Below are positions 15,838 through 23,293 of a stretch of DNA of 64,000 nt, piece by piece. Position numbers and translations under genes: made by a program. The stretch lies in NCBI RefSeq assembly GCF_035917235.1, contig NZ_CP108423.1, forward strand, positions 2,297,001 through 2,361,000. The letters are read 5' to 3'. Every line of letters starts with the position of its first letter. The stretch's first letter is position 1. The notes below the pieces were generated by a model. It saw nothing but the letters and a program-made list of their open reading frames with translations. It made no database searches and was not told the DNA's origin. Source of the DNA: Streptomyces sp. NBC_01294 (GTDB lineage: Bacteria > Actinomycetota > Actinomycetes > Streptomycetales > Streptomycetaceae).

Positions 15838-17043
15838 ATGAACGCACGTACACGCACGCTGATCGCCGCCGCTCTGGTGCTCGGAATCGCGTCCGGGCCG
15901 GCGGTCGCCGCGCACGCTCACGGCGCACACGCCGCGCCGGTGCCCGCTGCGGCCGGGATCACCGCTCCCGTCGTCTCCACACCACCCGACGCGGTGGCGC
16001 TGGAGAAGGCGATCGCCGGACTGGGCGCGCAGCACAAGGACGCGACGGCCGCGCTGGTGCGCGTGGGCGGTTCCAGCGGCAGCTGGCAGGGCAGCTCGGG
16101 AGTCGCCGACATCCGTACCGGTCGCAAGGCCGTCGAGCAGGGCCGGTTCCGGGCCGGGTCGGTGACCAAGGCGTTCACCTCGGCCGTGGTGCTCCAACTG
16201 GCGGCCGAGGGCCGGGTGGATCTGGACAGGCCGGTGCGGCAGTACCTGCCCGGGACCGTCCCCGACGCGTACGGCACGGTCACCGTCCGGCAGTTGCTCA
16301 ACCACACCAGCGGCATGCCGGCGGCCGACGGGCCGGGGGAGGCCTTCGAGGCGCAGTGGGATCACCGCTTCGACGTGACCGATGTGCGCGAGCAGATCGC
16401 CAACGCCCTCGCGAAGAAGCCGGAGTTCGCACCCGGCACGGCCCAGCACTACCTGAACATCAACTACACGGTGCTGGGTGTGCTGATCGAGAAGCTGACG
16501 GGCACGACCTACGAGGACGCGGTCGGCCGCCGGATCCTGAAGCCGCTGGGCCTGCGCCACACGTCCTTCCCCGGCCGGACCCAGACGAAGATCCACGGGC
16601 CGCACAACCGCGGCTACCAGGCGGTGCCGCGGGCGGACGGCTCGACCGAGCTGCGCGATGTCACCGAGTGGAACTCCTCGGACCGCTGGGCGGCGGGCGA
16701 CATCATCTCGACCACGGCGGATCTGGAGCGGTTCACCATAGCCCTGTTCAGCGGCCGGATCGTGCCGGAGGCGCAGCTGGAGGAGATGTTCACGGTGCCC
16801 GAGGTGAAGGACTTCACAAGCGGCAAGTCCGCCGCTCTGACGGCGGGGCTGTCGAAGCTCGTCCTGCCCGACGGCACCGTGGCCTGGGGCAAGAGCGGTG
16901 GCCGCCACGGCTACAACACCGCGATCGGCGGGACCCGCGACCTGTCCCGGACCCTCGTGTACTCGGTGAACTCCACCGACGCCAAGGGCCAGGACATGAA
17001 CAAGGTGGCTCTGGGCATCGTGATGGCGGCGTTCGCCGAGTAG
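15838..17043 (+). CDS. secreted serine hydrolase, class C beta-lactamase/DD-carboxypeptidase fold
   Basis: A 401-residue exported penicillin-recognising enzyme. The signal peptide is MNARTRTLIAAALVLGIASG with cleavage probably near AAHAHG. The three active-site motifs are present: SxxK as GSVTKAF, YxN as YLNINYTVLG, and the third motif as GRHGYNTAIG. Such proteins in Streptomyces are D-alanyl-D-alanine carboxypeptidases or esterases; resistance activity cannot be inferred. ATG 15838 follows an AGGGGGAG ribosome site at 15821-15828. It has its own 150-base upstream region after the response regulator. Confidence 0.88.
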   Translation: MNARTRTLIAAALVLGIASGPAVAAHAHGAHAAPVPAAAGITAPVVSTPPDAVALEKAIAGLGAQHKDATAALVRVGGSSGSWQGSSGVADIRTGRKAVEQGRFRAGSVTKAFTSAVVLQLAAEGRVDLDRPVRQYLPGTVPDAYGTVTVRQLLNHTSGMPAADGPGEAFEAQWDHRFDVTDVREQIANALAKKPEFAPGTAQHYLNINYTVLGVLIEKLTGTTYEDAVGRRILKPLGLRHTSFPGRTQTKIHGPHNRGYQAVPRADGSTELRDVTEWNSSDRWAAGDIISTTADLERFTIALFSGRIVPEAQLEEMFTVPEVKDFTSGKSAALTAGLSKLVLPDGTVAWGKSGGRHGYNTAIGGTRDLSRTLVYSVNSTDAKGQDMNKVALGIVMAAFAE

Positions 17044-17046
17044 CCG

Positions 17047-17511
17047 TCACGTGGTCATGGCCTCAAGTCGCCTGATCATGCGGCGGAGCGCGAGCAGGGG
17101 GATCACCCCGAAGACTCCGAACGACATGTCGATGACGCTCCACCAGAAGGGGATGCCCCGGATCGGGCCGCAGATCAGGGCCAGGGGTATCACCCCGGCG
17201 CAGGCGATCATGCCGGCTTCGATGATCCAGATGTTGCGGACCGGGTCGCGGTACACGCCGTAGAAGAACACGGCGATGACGAGGTGGGCGAACGCCAGCC
17301 AGTCGGTTCCGTAGAGGAGGAAGGGGTAGTCGGCATCGGCCCGGTCCAGCCCGTCGCCCACCCGCCGGAGCCATTCATGGTCGACCAGGGCGTTGGCCCA
17401 GCGAAGTTCGCTGACCAGGGGAAAGGCCGTGAGGCCGCTGACCACCAGGCAGATGAGGAACACGGTCAACCAGGCACGGATCCGCCGCTGAAGGGCACTG
17501 CTCTCGCTCAT
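17047..17511 (-). CDS. small integral membrane protein, function unknown
   Basis: A 154-residue protein from ATG 17511. It has four likely membrane segments: WLTVFLICLVVSGLTAFPLV, WLAFAHLVIAVFFYGVY, IIEAGMIACAGVIPLALICG and WSVIDMSFGVFGVIPLLAL. I recognise the family as a conserved uncharacterised membrane protein but not its role. A GTG at 17541 would add ten residues, but that codon lies inside an operator-like palindrome, so the ATG is preferred. Two identical-type palindromes just upstream suggest TetR-like control. The gene stop is three bases from the stop of the convergent serine hydrolase. Confidence 0.75.
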   Translation of the reverse strand: MSESSALQRRIRAWLTVFLICLVVSGLTAFPLVSELRWANALVDHEWLRRVGDGLDRADADYPFLLYGTDWLAFAHLVIAVFFYGVYRDPVRNIWIIEAGMIACAGVIPLALICGPIRGIPFWWSVIDMSFGVFGVIPLLALRRMIRRLEAMTT

Positions 17512-17533
17512 GAAGGGAAGCCTACGCCTGTTT

Positions 17534-17569
17534 CTGAACACGTTCAGCCAATTTTCTGAACATGTTCAG
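17534..17569 (-). promoter_or_regulatory. twin palindromic operators CTGAACAnGTTCAG
   Basis: CTGAACACGTTCAG (17534-17547) and CTGAACATGTTCAG (17556-17569) are 14-bp palindromes separated by eight bases, so their centres are 22 bases (two helical turns) apart. They sit directly upstream of the small membrane protein gene. The pattern fits paired sites for a dimeric repressor such as a TetR-family protein. No adjacent regulator gene is present. Confidence 0.65.
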
Positions 17570-17595
17570 TCAGGCGGGGCCAGCCCCGGCCCCAC

Positions 17596-18774
17596 TCAGA
17601 GCCCGACGATCCCGTTCCAGCGCTTGGCGAGGGTCCGGCGCTCGGCCGAGGAGATGTCCCGGGCCACGACGAGGCGTCCCCGCATCTCGTCGTCCGGGAA
17701 GATCAGCGGGTTCTCGGCCAGTTCGGCGGTCTCCTTGTCGTCGGAGGCGGCCAGCACCTCGCGGGCGGCCGGGACCGGGCAGACGTAGTTGACGGAGGCG
17801 GCGAGCTCCGCGGCCACCTCCGGGTCGTAGTAGTGGTCGACGAGGGCCTCGGCATTGGCCTTGTGCCGGGCGAGGTTGGGGACGAGCAGGCTCTCCGCCC
17901 AGAGCTCGGCACCTTCCTCGGGGACGACGAACTCGATGTCCGGGTTGTCGGCCTGGAGCTGGATCGCATCGCCGGAGTAGGCCTGGCAGGCGAGGACGTC
18001 ACCCTTGCTCAGGTCGGAGGTGTAGTCGTTGCCGGTGAAGCGGCGGATGTGCTTCTTCTTCACCAGGTGCTCGACCCGGTCGCACATCCGGTGGAAGTCG
18101 GACTCGGTCCAGCGGGTGACGTCCACGCCGTCTCCCTGCATCAGCAGGGCGAAGGACTCGTCGAGGCCCGAGAAGAGCGTGACCCGGCCCGCCAGGTCCG
18201 GCTGCCACAGGTCCTTGACCGACTTGATCTCCCGCCCCAGGGCCCTGCGGTTGTAGGCGATCCCGGTGATCCCGGACTGCCAGGGGACGGTGTGCAGCCG
18301 GCCCTCGTCGAAGGCGGGGGAACGCAGCTGCGGGTCGAGGTGCCTGGCCACGTTGGACTGGGCCGACCGGTCCATCTTCTGGGCCCAGCCCAGGTGTACG
18401 AAGCGGGCGGCCATCCAGTCGCTGACCACGACCAGGTCGTGGCCGGTCTCCTGTCGGTTCATCAGCGCCGGGCTGACCTTGCCGAAGAACTCGTCGTTGT
18501 CGTTGATCTCCTCGCTGTACCGCACCTCGATGCCGGTCCGCTCCGAGAAGGCGTCCAGCGTCGGGCGGCGCTCCTCGTCCTCCTCGTCGGTGTCGATGTA
18601 CAGCGGCCAGTTGGAGAAGGCGACGCTGCGGTCCCGCTCGGAGAGGTCCGGGCCCCCTCGCCGCGCCTCGGGGACGTACGCGGCGGGCACGCCGCAGCCG
18701 GCGAGGGCGGCCGACAGGCCCGCGGCACCGAGGCCGTACAGCGCAGCACGGCGGGAGAAGGCGAGTTCAGGCAT
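17596..18774 (-). CDS. second PotD-like polyamine-binding lipoprotein (orphan, no permease genes beside it)
   Basis: A 392-residue solute-binding protein, a paralogue of the one at 5516-6766. The N terminus FSRRAALYGLGAAGLSAALA leads into a lipobox LAGCG, so it is probably a Tat- or Sec-exported lipoprotein. Shared signatures include FSNWPLYIDTDEEDE, YSEEINDNDEFFGK and FTGNDYTSDLSKGD. No permease or ATPase gene accompanies it, so it may use PotABC at 2499-5388 or act as a sensor. ATG 18774 has GAGG eight bases upstream. It follows the aldehyde dehydrogenase gene, from which a strong hairpin separates it. Confidence 0.88.
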   Translation of the reverse strand: MPELAFSRRAALYGLGAAGLSAALAGCGVPAAYVPEARRGGPDLSERDRSVAFSNWPLYIDTDEEDEERRPTLDAFSERTGIEVRYSEEINDNDEFFGKVSPALMNRQETGHDLVVVSDWMAARFVHLGWAQKMDRSAQSNVARHLDPQLRSPAFDEGRLHTVPWQSGITGIAYNRRALGREIKSVKDLWQPDLAGRVTLFSGLDESFALLMQGDGVDVTRWTESDFHRMCDRVEHLVKKKHIRRFTGNDYTSDLSKGDVLACQAYSGDAIQLQADNPDIEFVVPEEGAELWAESLLVPNLARHKANAEALVDHYYDPEVAAELAASVNYVCPVPAAREVLAASDDKETAELAENPLIFPDDEMRGRLVVARDISSAERRTLAKRWNGIVGL

Positions 18775-18799
18775 GGGCACAGCCTCGGCGAAGGCGAAA

Positions 18800-18834
18800 G
18801 GGCGGGCAATAGACATGTTGTCTACTGCCCGCCC
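18800..18834 (-). terminator. strong intergenic hairpin between aldehyde dehydrogenase and PotD-like genes
   Basis: GGGCGGGCA (18800-18808) pairs with TGCCCGCCC (18826-18834). TAGACA (18810-18815) pairs with TGTCTA (18819-18824) around a 3-base loop, with a single mismatch between the two stems. It lies 33 bases past the dehydrogenase stop (minus strand) and 26 bases before the lipoprotein start. It may be a partial terminator or an mRNA-stabilising structure that gives the two genes different expression levels. Confidence 0.6.
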
Positions 18835-18866
18835 CTTCAACACTGTGCGGTGATCGATGCGACCGA

Positions 18867-20306
18867 TCAGCCGTCGAGCGAGGTCATCACGTGCTTGATG
18901 CGCGTGTAGTCCTCGAAGCCGTAGGCGGAGAGGTCCTTGCCGTAGCCGGACTTCTTGAAGCCTCCGTGCGGCATCTCGGCGACGAGCGGGATGTGGGTGT
19001 TGATCCACACGCAGCCGAAGTCGAGGTTCTTGGACATCCGCATCGCGCGGCCGTGATCCTTGGTCCACACGGAGGAGGCGAGGGCGAACTCGACGCCGTT
19101 CGCGTACTGCAGGGCCTGGGCCTCGTCCGTGAAGGACTGGACGGTGATGACGGGGCCGAAGACCTCGTTCTGGATGATCTCGTCGTCCTGCTTGAGGCCG
19201 GAGACCACGGTCGGGGCGTAGAAGTAGCCCTTCTCGCCGACCTGGTGGCCGCCCGCCTCGACCTTGGCGTGGGCGGGCAGGCGCTCGATGAAGCCCGCGA
19301 CCTGCTTGAGCTGGTTCGGGTTGTTCAGCGGGCCGTACAGCACGTCCTCGTCGTCCGGCTGGCCGGTCCTGGTGTCGGCGGCGGCCTTGGCGAGCGCGGA
19401 GACGAACTCGTCGTGGATCGACTCGTGGACGAGCACGCGGGTGGCGGCCGTACAGTCCTGACCTGCGTTGAAGTAGCCGGCGACCGCGATGTCCTCGACG
19501 GCCTTGGCGATGTCGGCGTCCTCGAAGACCACGACCGGGGCCTTGCCGCCGAGCTCCAGGTGGACGCGCTTGACGTCCTTGGAGGCGCTCTCGGCGACCT
19601 GCATGCCCGCGCGCACCGAGCCGGTGATGGAGGCCATCGCCGGGGTGGAGTGCTCGACCATGGCCTTGCCGGTCTCGCGGTCGCCGCAGATGACGTTGAA
19701 GACGCCCTTGGGCAGGACCGAGTCGATGATCTCCGCCATCAGGACCGTCGAGGCCGGGGTGGTGTCCGAGGGCTTGAGCACGACGGTGTTGCCCGCGGCG
19801 ATGGCCGGGGCGAACTTCCACACGGCCATCATCATCGGGTAGTTCCACGGCGCGACCTGGGCGCAGACGCCGACCGGCTCGCGGCGGATGATCGAGGTCA
19901 TCCCGTTCATGTACTCGCCGGCCGAGCGGCCCTCGAGCAGGCGGGCGGCGCCCGCGAAGAAGCGGATCTGGTCCACCATCGGCGGCAGCTCCTCGCTGGC
20001 CGTGAGGCCCAGCGGCTTGCCGGTGTTCTCCGACTCGGCGGCGACGAGCTCGTCCGCGCGCGCCTCGAAGGCGTCCGCGATCTTGAGCAGCGCCTTCTGA
20101 CGCTCCGAGGGGGTGGTGTCGCGCCAGCCCGGGAAGGCGGCCGCGGCGGCGGCCATGGCGGCGTCGACATCGGCCTGGCCCGAGAGCGGGGCGGTGGCGT
20201 ACACCTCGCCGGTGGCCGGGTTGACCACCTCGGTGGTCCGCCCGTCGGCGGCGTCCTTGAACTCCCCGCCGATGTAGTTGCGCAGACGACGCAGTTCGGT
20301 GGTCAC
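18867..20306 (-). CDS. gamma-aminobutyraldehyde/betaine-aldehyde-type dehydrogenase
   Basis: A 479-residue aldehyde dehydrogenase. APWNYP is at about 152-157, catalytic Glu251 in HLELGGKAP, catalytic Cys284 in NAGQDCTAATR, and the C-terminal EMPHGGFKKSGYGKDLSAYG motif is present. It resembles PatD/PuuC enzymes that oxidise 4-aminobutanal to GABA. GTG 20306 is chosen because GGAG at 20317-20320 is ten bases upstream and the family starts TTELRRLRN. The gene is divergent from an Lrp-type regulator and a class III aminotransferase, which could form the aldehyde by transamination. Confidence 0.9.
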   Translation of the reverse strand: MTTELRRLRNYIGGEFKDAADGRTTEVVNPATGEVYATAPLSGQADVDAAMAAAAAAFPGWRDTTPSERQKALLKIADAFEARADELVAAESENTGKPLGLTASEELPPMVDQIRFFAGAARLLEGRSAGEYMNGMTSIIRREPVGVCAQVAPWNYPMMMAVWKFAPAIAAGNTVVLKPSDTTPASTVLMAEIIDSVLPKGVFNVICGDRETGKAMVEHSTPAMASITGSVRAGMQVAESASKDVKRVHLELGGKAPVVVFEDADIAKAVEDIAVAGYFNAGQDCTAATRVLVHESIHDEFVSALAKAAADTRTGQPDDEDVLYGPLNNPNQLKQVAGFIERLPAHAKVEAGGHQVGEKGYFYAPTVVSGLKQDDEIIQNEVFGPVITVQSFTDEAQALQYANGVEFALASSVWTKDHGRAMRMSKNLDFGCVWINTHIPLVAEMPHGGFKKSGYGKDLSAYGFEDYTRIKHVMTSLDG

Positions 20307-20404
20307 TACAGCCACACTCCTGATCACATGTCCAACGATTGAGACGATTACCAAGCCTAGCCTCTTGGCGGAGGCTTTCGACAGACCCATAGGCCACCAA
20401 CTAC

Positions 20405-20451
20405 GAAATCAGTGAGATCCGAGTCCTCAAACAACGGATTTCATTGATTCC
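20405..20451. promoter_or_regulatory. imperfect 17-bp inverted repeat between the dehydrogenase and the Lrp gene
   Basis: GAAATCAGTGAGATCCG (20405-20421) and CGGATTTCATTGATTCC (20435-20451) match as inverted repeats at 14 of 17 positions, with 13 bases between. The element sits in the 168-base divergent promoter region, immediately 5' of the Lrp/AsnC gene. It is a plausible site for that regulator. The right arm overlaps AACAACGGATTTCATT, which resembles a sequence at the first polyamine operon. Confidence 0.5.
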
Positions 20452-20474
20452 TCCTTGCGGAACAGACGACCCTC

Positions 20475-20978
20475 GTGCACAGTGAGCTCGTGGTCAGTCG
20501 AAGCGCAGATTCCAGGAACAGACAACCGTCCCCTTCGGTCGATGCTGTGTCCCTGGCGATCATCGAGCAACTGCAGGAGGACGGTCGCCGTCCCTATGCA
20601 TCGATCGGCAAGGCCGTCGGCCTGTCCGAAGCGGCCGTGCGACAGCGCGTCCAGAAGCTGCTCGACCAGGGCGTCATGCAGATCGTCGCCGTCACGGACC
20701 CGCTCACCGTGGGCCTGCGACGCCAGGCCATGGTCGGCATCAACGTCGAGGGAGACCTCGACCCGGTGGCCGATGCGCTGACCGCGATGGCCGAGTGCGA
20801 GTACGTCGTGATGACCGCCGGGTCGTTCGACCTGATGGTGGAAATCGTCTGCGAGGACGACGACCACCTGCTCGAAACGATCAACAAGAAGATCCGCACG
20901 CTCCCCGGCGTGCGATCAACCGAAAGCTTCGTTTACCTGAAGCTGAAGAAGCAGACCTACATGTGGGGAACCCGATAA
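20475..20978 (+). CDS. Lrp/AsnC family transcriptional regulator
   Basis: A 167-residue regulator. A short variable N terminus is followed by an AsnC-type helix-turn-helix (IIEQLQEDGRRPYASIGKAV, then LSEAAVRQRVQKLLDQGVMQ). The RAM effector domain runs from about residue 80, with AGSFDLMVEIVCEDDDHLLE. Members sense amino acids or their metabolites and bind inverted repeats as dimers or octamers. The start is GTG 20475; GTG 20490 is possible. The class III aminotransferase begins two bases after the stop, and the dehydrogenase operon is divergent, so local control of polyamine or amino acid catabolism is likely. Confidence 0.9.
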   Translation: MHSELVVSRSADSRNRQPSPSVDAVSLAIIEQLQEDGRRPYASIGKAVGLSEAAVRQRVQKLLDQGVMQIVAVTDPLTVGLRRQAMVGINVEGDLDPVADALTAMAECEYVVMTAGSFDLMVEIVCEDDDHLLETINKKIRTLPGVRSTESFVYLKLKKQTYMWGTR

Positions 20979-20980
20979 CC

Positions 20981-22342
20981 GTGAGCCAGGACCTCTCCAA
21001 GACCGCGTACGACCACCTGTGGATGCACTTCACCCGCATGTCGTCCTACGAGAACTCCCCCGTCCCCACCATCGTCCGGGGCGAGGGCACCTACATCTGG
21101 GACGACAAGGGCAAGCGCTACCTCGACGGTCTCGCCGGCCTGTTCGTGGTCAACGCCGGTCACGGCCGCAAGGAACTGGCCGAGGTCGCCTACAAGCAGG
21201 CGCAGCAACTCGCGTTCTTCCCCATCTGGTCGTACGCGCACCCCAAGGCCGTCGAACTCGCCGAGCGGCTCGCGCACTACGCACCGGGCGACCTGAACAA
21301 GGTCTTCTTCACCACCGGTGGCGGCGAGGCCGTCGAGACCGCCTGGAAGCTCGCCAAGCAGTACTTCAAGCTGCAGGGCAAGCACACCAAGTACAAGGTC
21401 ATCTCGCGTGCGGTCGCCTATCACGGCACCCCGCAGGGCGCCCTGTCCATCACCGGTCTGCCGGCCCTCAAGGCCCCCTTCGAGCCGCTGGTCCCCGGCG
21501 CGCACAAGGTGCCGAACACGAACATCTACCGCGCCCCGATCTTCGGCGACGACCCCGAGGCCTACGGCCGCTGGTGCGCCGACCAGATCGAGCAGGAGAT
21601 CCTCTTCGAGGGCGCCGACACCGTCGCCGCCGTCTTCCTGGAGCCGGTGCAGAACGCCGGCGGCTGCTTCCCGCCGCCGCCCGGGTACTTCCAGCGGGTC
21701 CGCGAGATCTGCGACGAGTACGACGTCCTGCTCGTCTCCGACGAGACGATCTGCGCGTTCGGCCGTCTGGGCACGATGTTCGCCTGCGACAAGTTCGACT
21801 ACGTGCCGGACATGATCACCTGCGCCAAGGGCATGACCTCGGGCTACTCCCCGATCGGCGCGTGCATCATCTCCGACCGCCTGGCGGAGCCCTTCTACAA
21901 GGGCGACAACACCTTCCTGCACGGCTACACCTTCGGCGGCCACCCGGTCTCCTCGGCGGTCGCGCTGGCCAACCTCGACATCTTCGACAAGGAAGGCCTC
22001 AATCAGCACGTGCTGAACAATGAGGACGCCTTCCGCTCGACGCTGGAGAAGCTGCACGACCTGCCGATCGTCGGCGACGTCCGCGGCAACGGCTACTTCT
22101 ACGGAATCGAGCTCGTCAAGGACAAGGTCACGAAGGAGTCCTTCACGGACGAGGAGACGGAGCGCGTGCTCTACGGCTTCCTCTCCAAGGCGCTCTTCGA
22201 GAACGGCCTGTACTGCCGGGCCGACGACCGCGGTGACCCGGTCATCCAGCTCGCGCCGCCGCTGATCGCGGACCAGGGCACCTTCGACGAGATCGAAGGC
22301 ATCCTGCGCTCGGTGCTCACCGAGGCGTGGACGAAGCTGTAG
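20981..22342 (+). CDS. PLP-dependent class III aminotransferase, omega-amine type (putrescine/diamine candidate)
   Basis: A 453-residue class III transaminase. SYAHPKAVELAERL, FFTTGGGEAVETAWKLAKQY and SRAVAYHGTPQGALSITG are the cofactor and substrate regions. Asp254 in LVSDETICAFGR binds the PLP ring nitrogen, and Lys283 in MITCAKGMTSGYSPIG is the Schiff-base lysine. The N-terminal HLWMHFTRM is typical of omega-amino-acid or diamine transaminases that use pyruvate. With the divergent aldehyde dehydrogenase it could convert putrescine to GABA through the aldehyde. The substrate is inferred from context. GTG 20981 begins two bases after the Lrp stop. Confidence 0.88.
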   Translation: MSQDLSKTAYDHLWMHFTRMSSYENSPVPTIVRGEGTYIWDDKGKRYLDGLAGLFVVNAGHGRKELAEVAYKQAQQLAFFPIWSYAHPKAVELAERLAHYAPGDLNKVFFTTGGGEAVETAWKLAKQYFKLQGKHTKYKVISRAVAYHGTPQGALSITGLPALKAPFEPLVPGAHKVPNTNIYRAPIFGDDPEAYGRWCADQIEQEILFEGADTVAAVFLEPVQNAGGCFPPPPGYFQRVREICDEYDVLLVSDETICAFGRLGTMFACDKFDYVPDMITCAKGMTSGYSPIGACIISDRLAEPFYKGDNTFLHGYTFGGHPVSSAVALANLDIFDKEGLNQHVLNNEDAFRSTLEKLHDLPIVGDVRGNGYFYGIELVKDKVTKESFTDEETERVLYGFLSKALFENGLYCRADDRGDPVIQLAPPLIADQGTFDEIEGILRSVLTEAWTKL

Positions 22343-22359
22343 GCAGCAGCAGTCCCCGT

Positions 22360-22410
22360 ACACGGCCCGGATCCTCCGTTCGAGTGAGAACGCGGTGGTC
22401 CGGGCCGTGT
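22360..22410 (+). terminator. hairpin after the aminotransferase gene
   Basis: ACACGGCCCGGA (22360-22371) and TCCGGGCCGTGT (22399-22410) are a perfect 12-bp inverted repeat with a 27-base loop, 17 bases past the stop codon. It lacks a clear T tract, as is usual for Streptomyces terminators. Confidence 0.7.
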
Positions 22411-22507
22411 GCTGTCACCATCCAAGCGGTTCATCTCTTTACATCTCAGTGCGGCGCCAGTGACTTCGACGGGCTCCGCTTCGTTCCCCCGGACGGAGGT
22501 GTACGCC

Positions 22508-23293
22508 ATGGTGGCTCCACCCGACACTGCCCCGCCTGACAATGACGTCCTGTGGGCACGGTCCCTTCACTACTCCCACAGGGGGTCCCCCCGGACGAAG
22601 TCTGGGGGAGGTTCCCCGGCCCTCGTCGGGGTCTCCGTAGGAGTCCGCCAGGGCGAGATCCTGGCCCTGACCGGTCCCCGCGGCAGCGGCAAGACCACTC
22701 TGCTCCGCTGTCTGTCCGGTCAGCTGCGGCCCGAGCAGGGCGAGGTCTGGTTCAACAGCGTCCCCGTGCACACCATGGGCACCCTGGCCCGCGAACGGCT
22801 GCGCCGCGACCGGTTCGGCTGGATCGGCCCAGACCCGCAGCTGCTGCCCGAGCTGAAGGCCTGGGAGAACGCGGCCCTGCCGCTGCTGCTCTCCGGTGCC
22901 TCCCACCGCAGCGCCAAGCACGCCGCCTGCGAATGGCTGGACCGCCTCGACATCGGCGGCCTCGCCCGCAAGCGCCCCGCCGCCCTGAGCCGCGGCGAGT
23001 CCCAGCGGGTCGCCCTGGCCCGGGCCCTGGTCAACGAGCCCGCGGTGATCTTCGCCGACGAGCCCACGGCCCCGCTGCACCGGGCCGACCGGGCCCTGCT
23101 GCTGCGGACGCTGACCACCGCCGCCCGCTCCCACGAGATCACCGTGCTGCTGGCCACCCACGAAGAGGCCACCGCGGCCGTCGCGGACCGCCGGCTGGCC
23201 CTGCTCGACGGCCGCCGCGCGGGGGCCGCGGCCGCCGCCTCCCCCGTCTCCGACACCACGGAGGACCAGGCCGCGTGCTCGCTCTCCGCCTAG
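22508..23293 (+). CDS. ABC transporter ATP-binding protein (MacB/LolD-like)
   Basis: A 261-residue ATPase. Walker A is GPRGSGKTTL, the signature is LSRGESQRVALARAL, Walker B is AVIFADEPTAPLHRADR, and the H-loop is VLLATHEEATA. The start ATG 22508 has GGAGG at 22495-22499. The segment RGSPRTKSGGGSP before Walker A is encoded by a palindromic repeat (22581-22611) that looks inserted in frame. It overlaps the membrane protein gene that follows by 19 bases, so the two probably form an export or lipoprotein-handling ABC system. The substrate is unknown. Confidence 0.87.
   Translation: MVAPPDTAPPDNDVLWARSLHYSHRGSPRTKSGGGSPALVGVSVGVRQGEILALTGPRGSGKTTLLRCLSGQLRPEQGEVWFNSVPVHTMGTLARERLRRDRFGWIGPDPQLLPELKAWENAALPLLLSGASHRSAKHAACEWLDRLDIGGLARKRPAALSRGESQRVALARALVNEPAVIFADEPTAPLHRADRALLLRTLTTAARSHEITVLLATHEEATAAVADRRLALLDGRRAGAAAAASPVSDTTEDQAACSLSA
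22581..22611 (+). repeat. palindromic repeat embedded in the ATPase coding sequence
   Basis: Inside the gene, CCCCCGGAC-gaa-GTCTGGGGG forms a 9-bp stem with one G-T pair, preceded by GGGGGTCC and followed by AGG. I recall very similar hairpins scattered through Streptomyces genomes, usually between genes. Here it is translated in frame and produces a duplicated GSP flanking RTKSGG. Confidence 0.65.
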
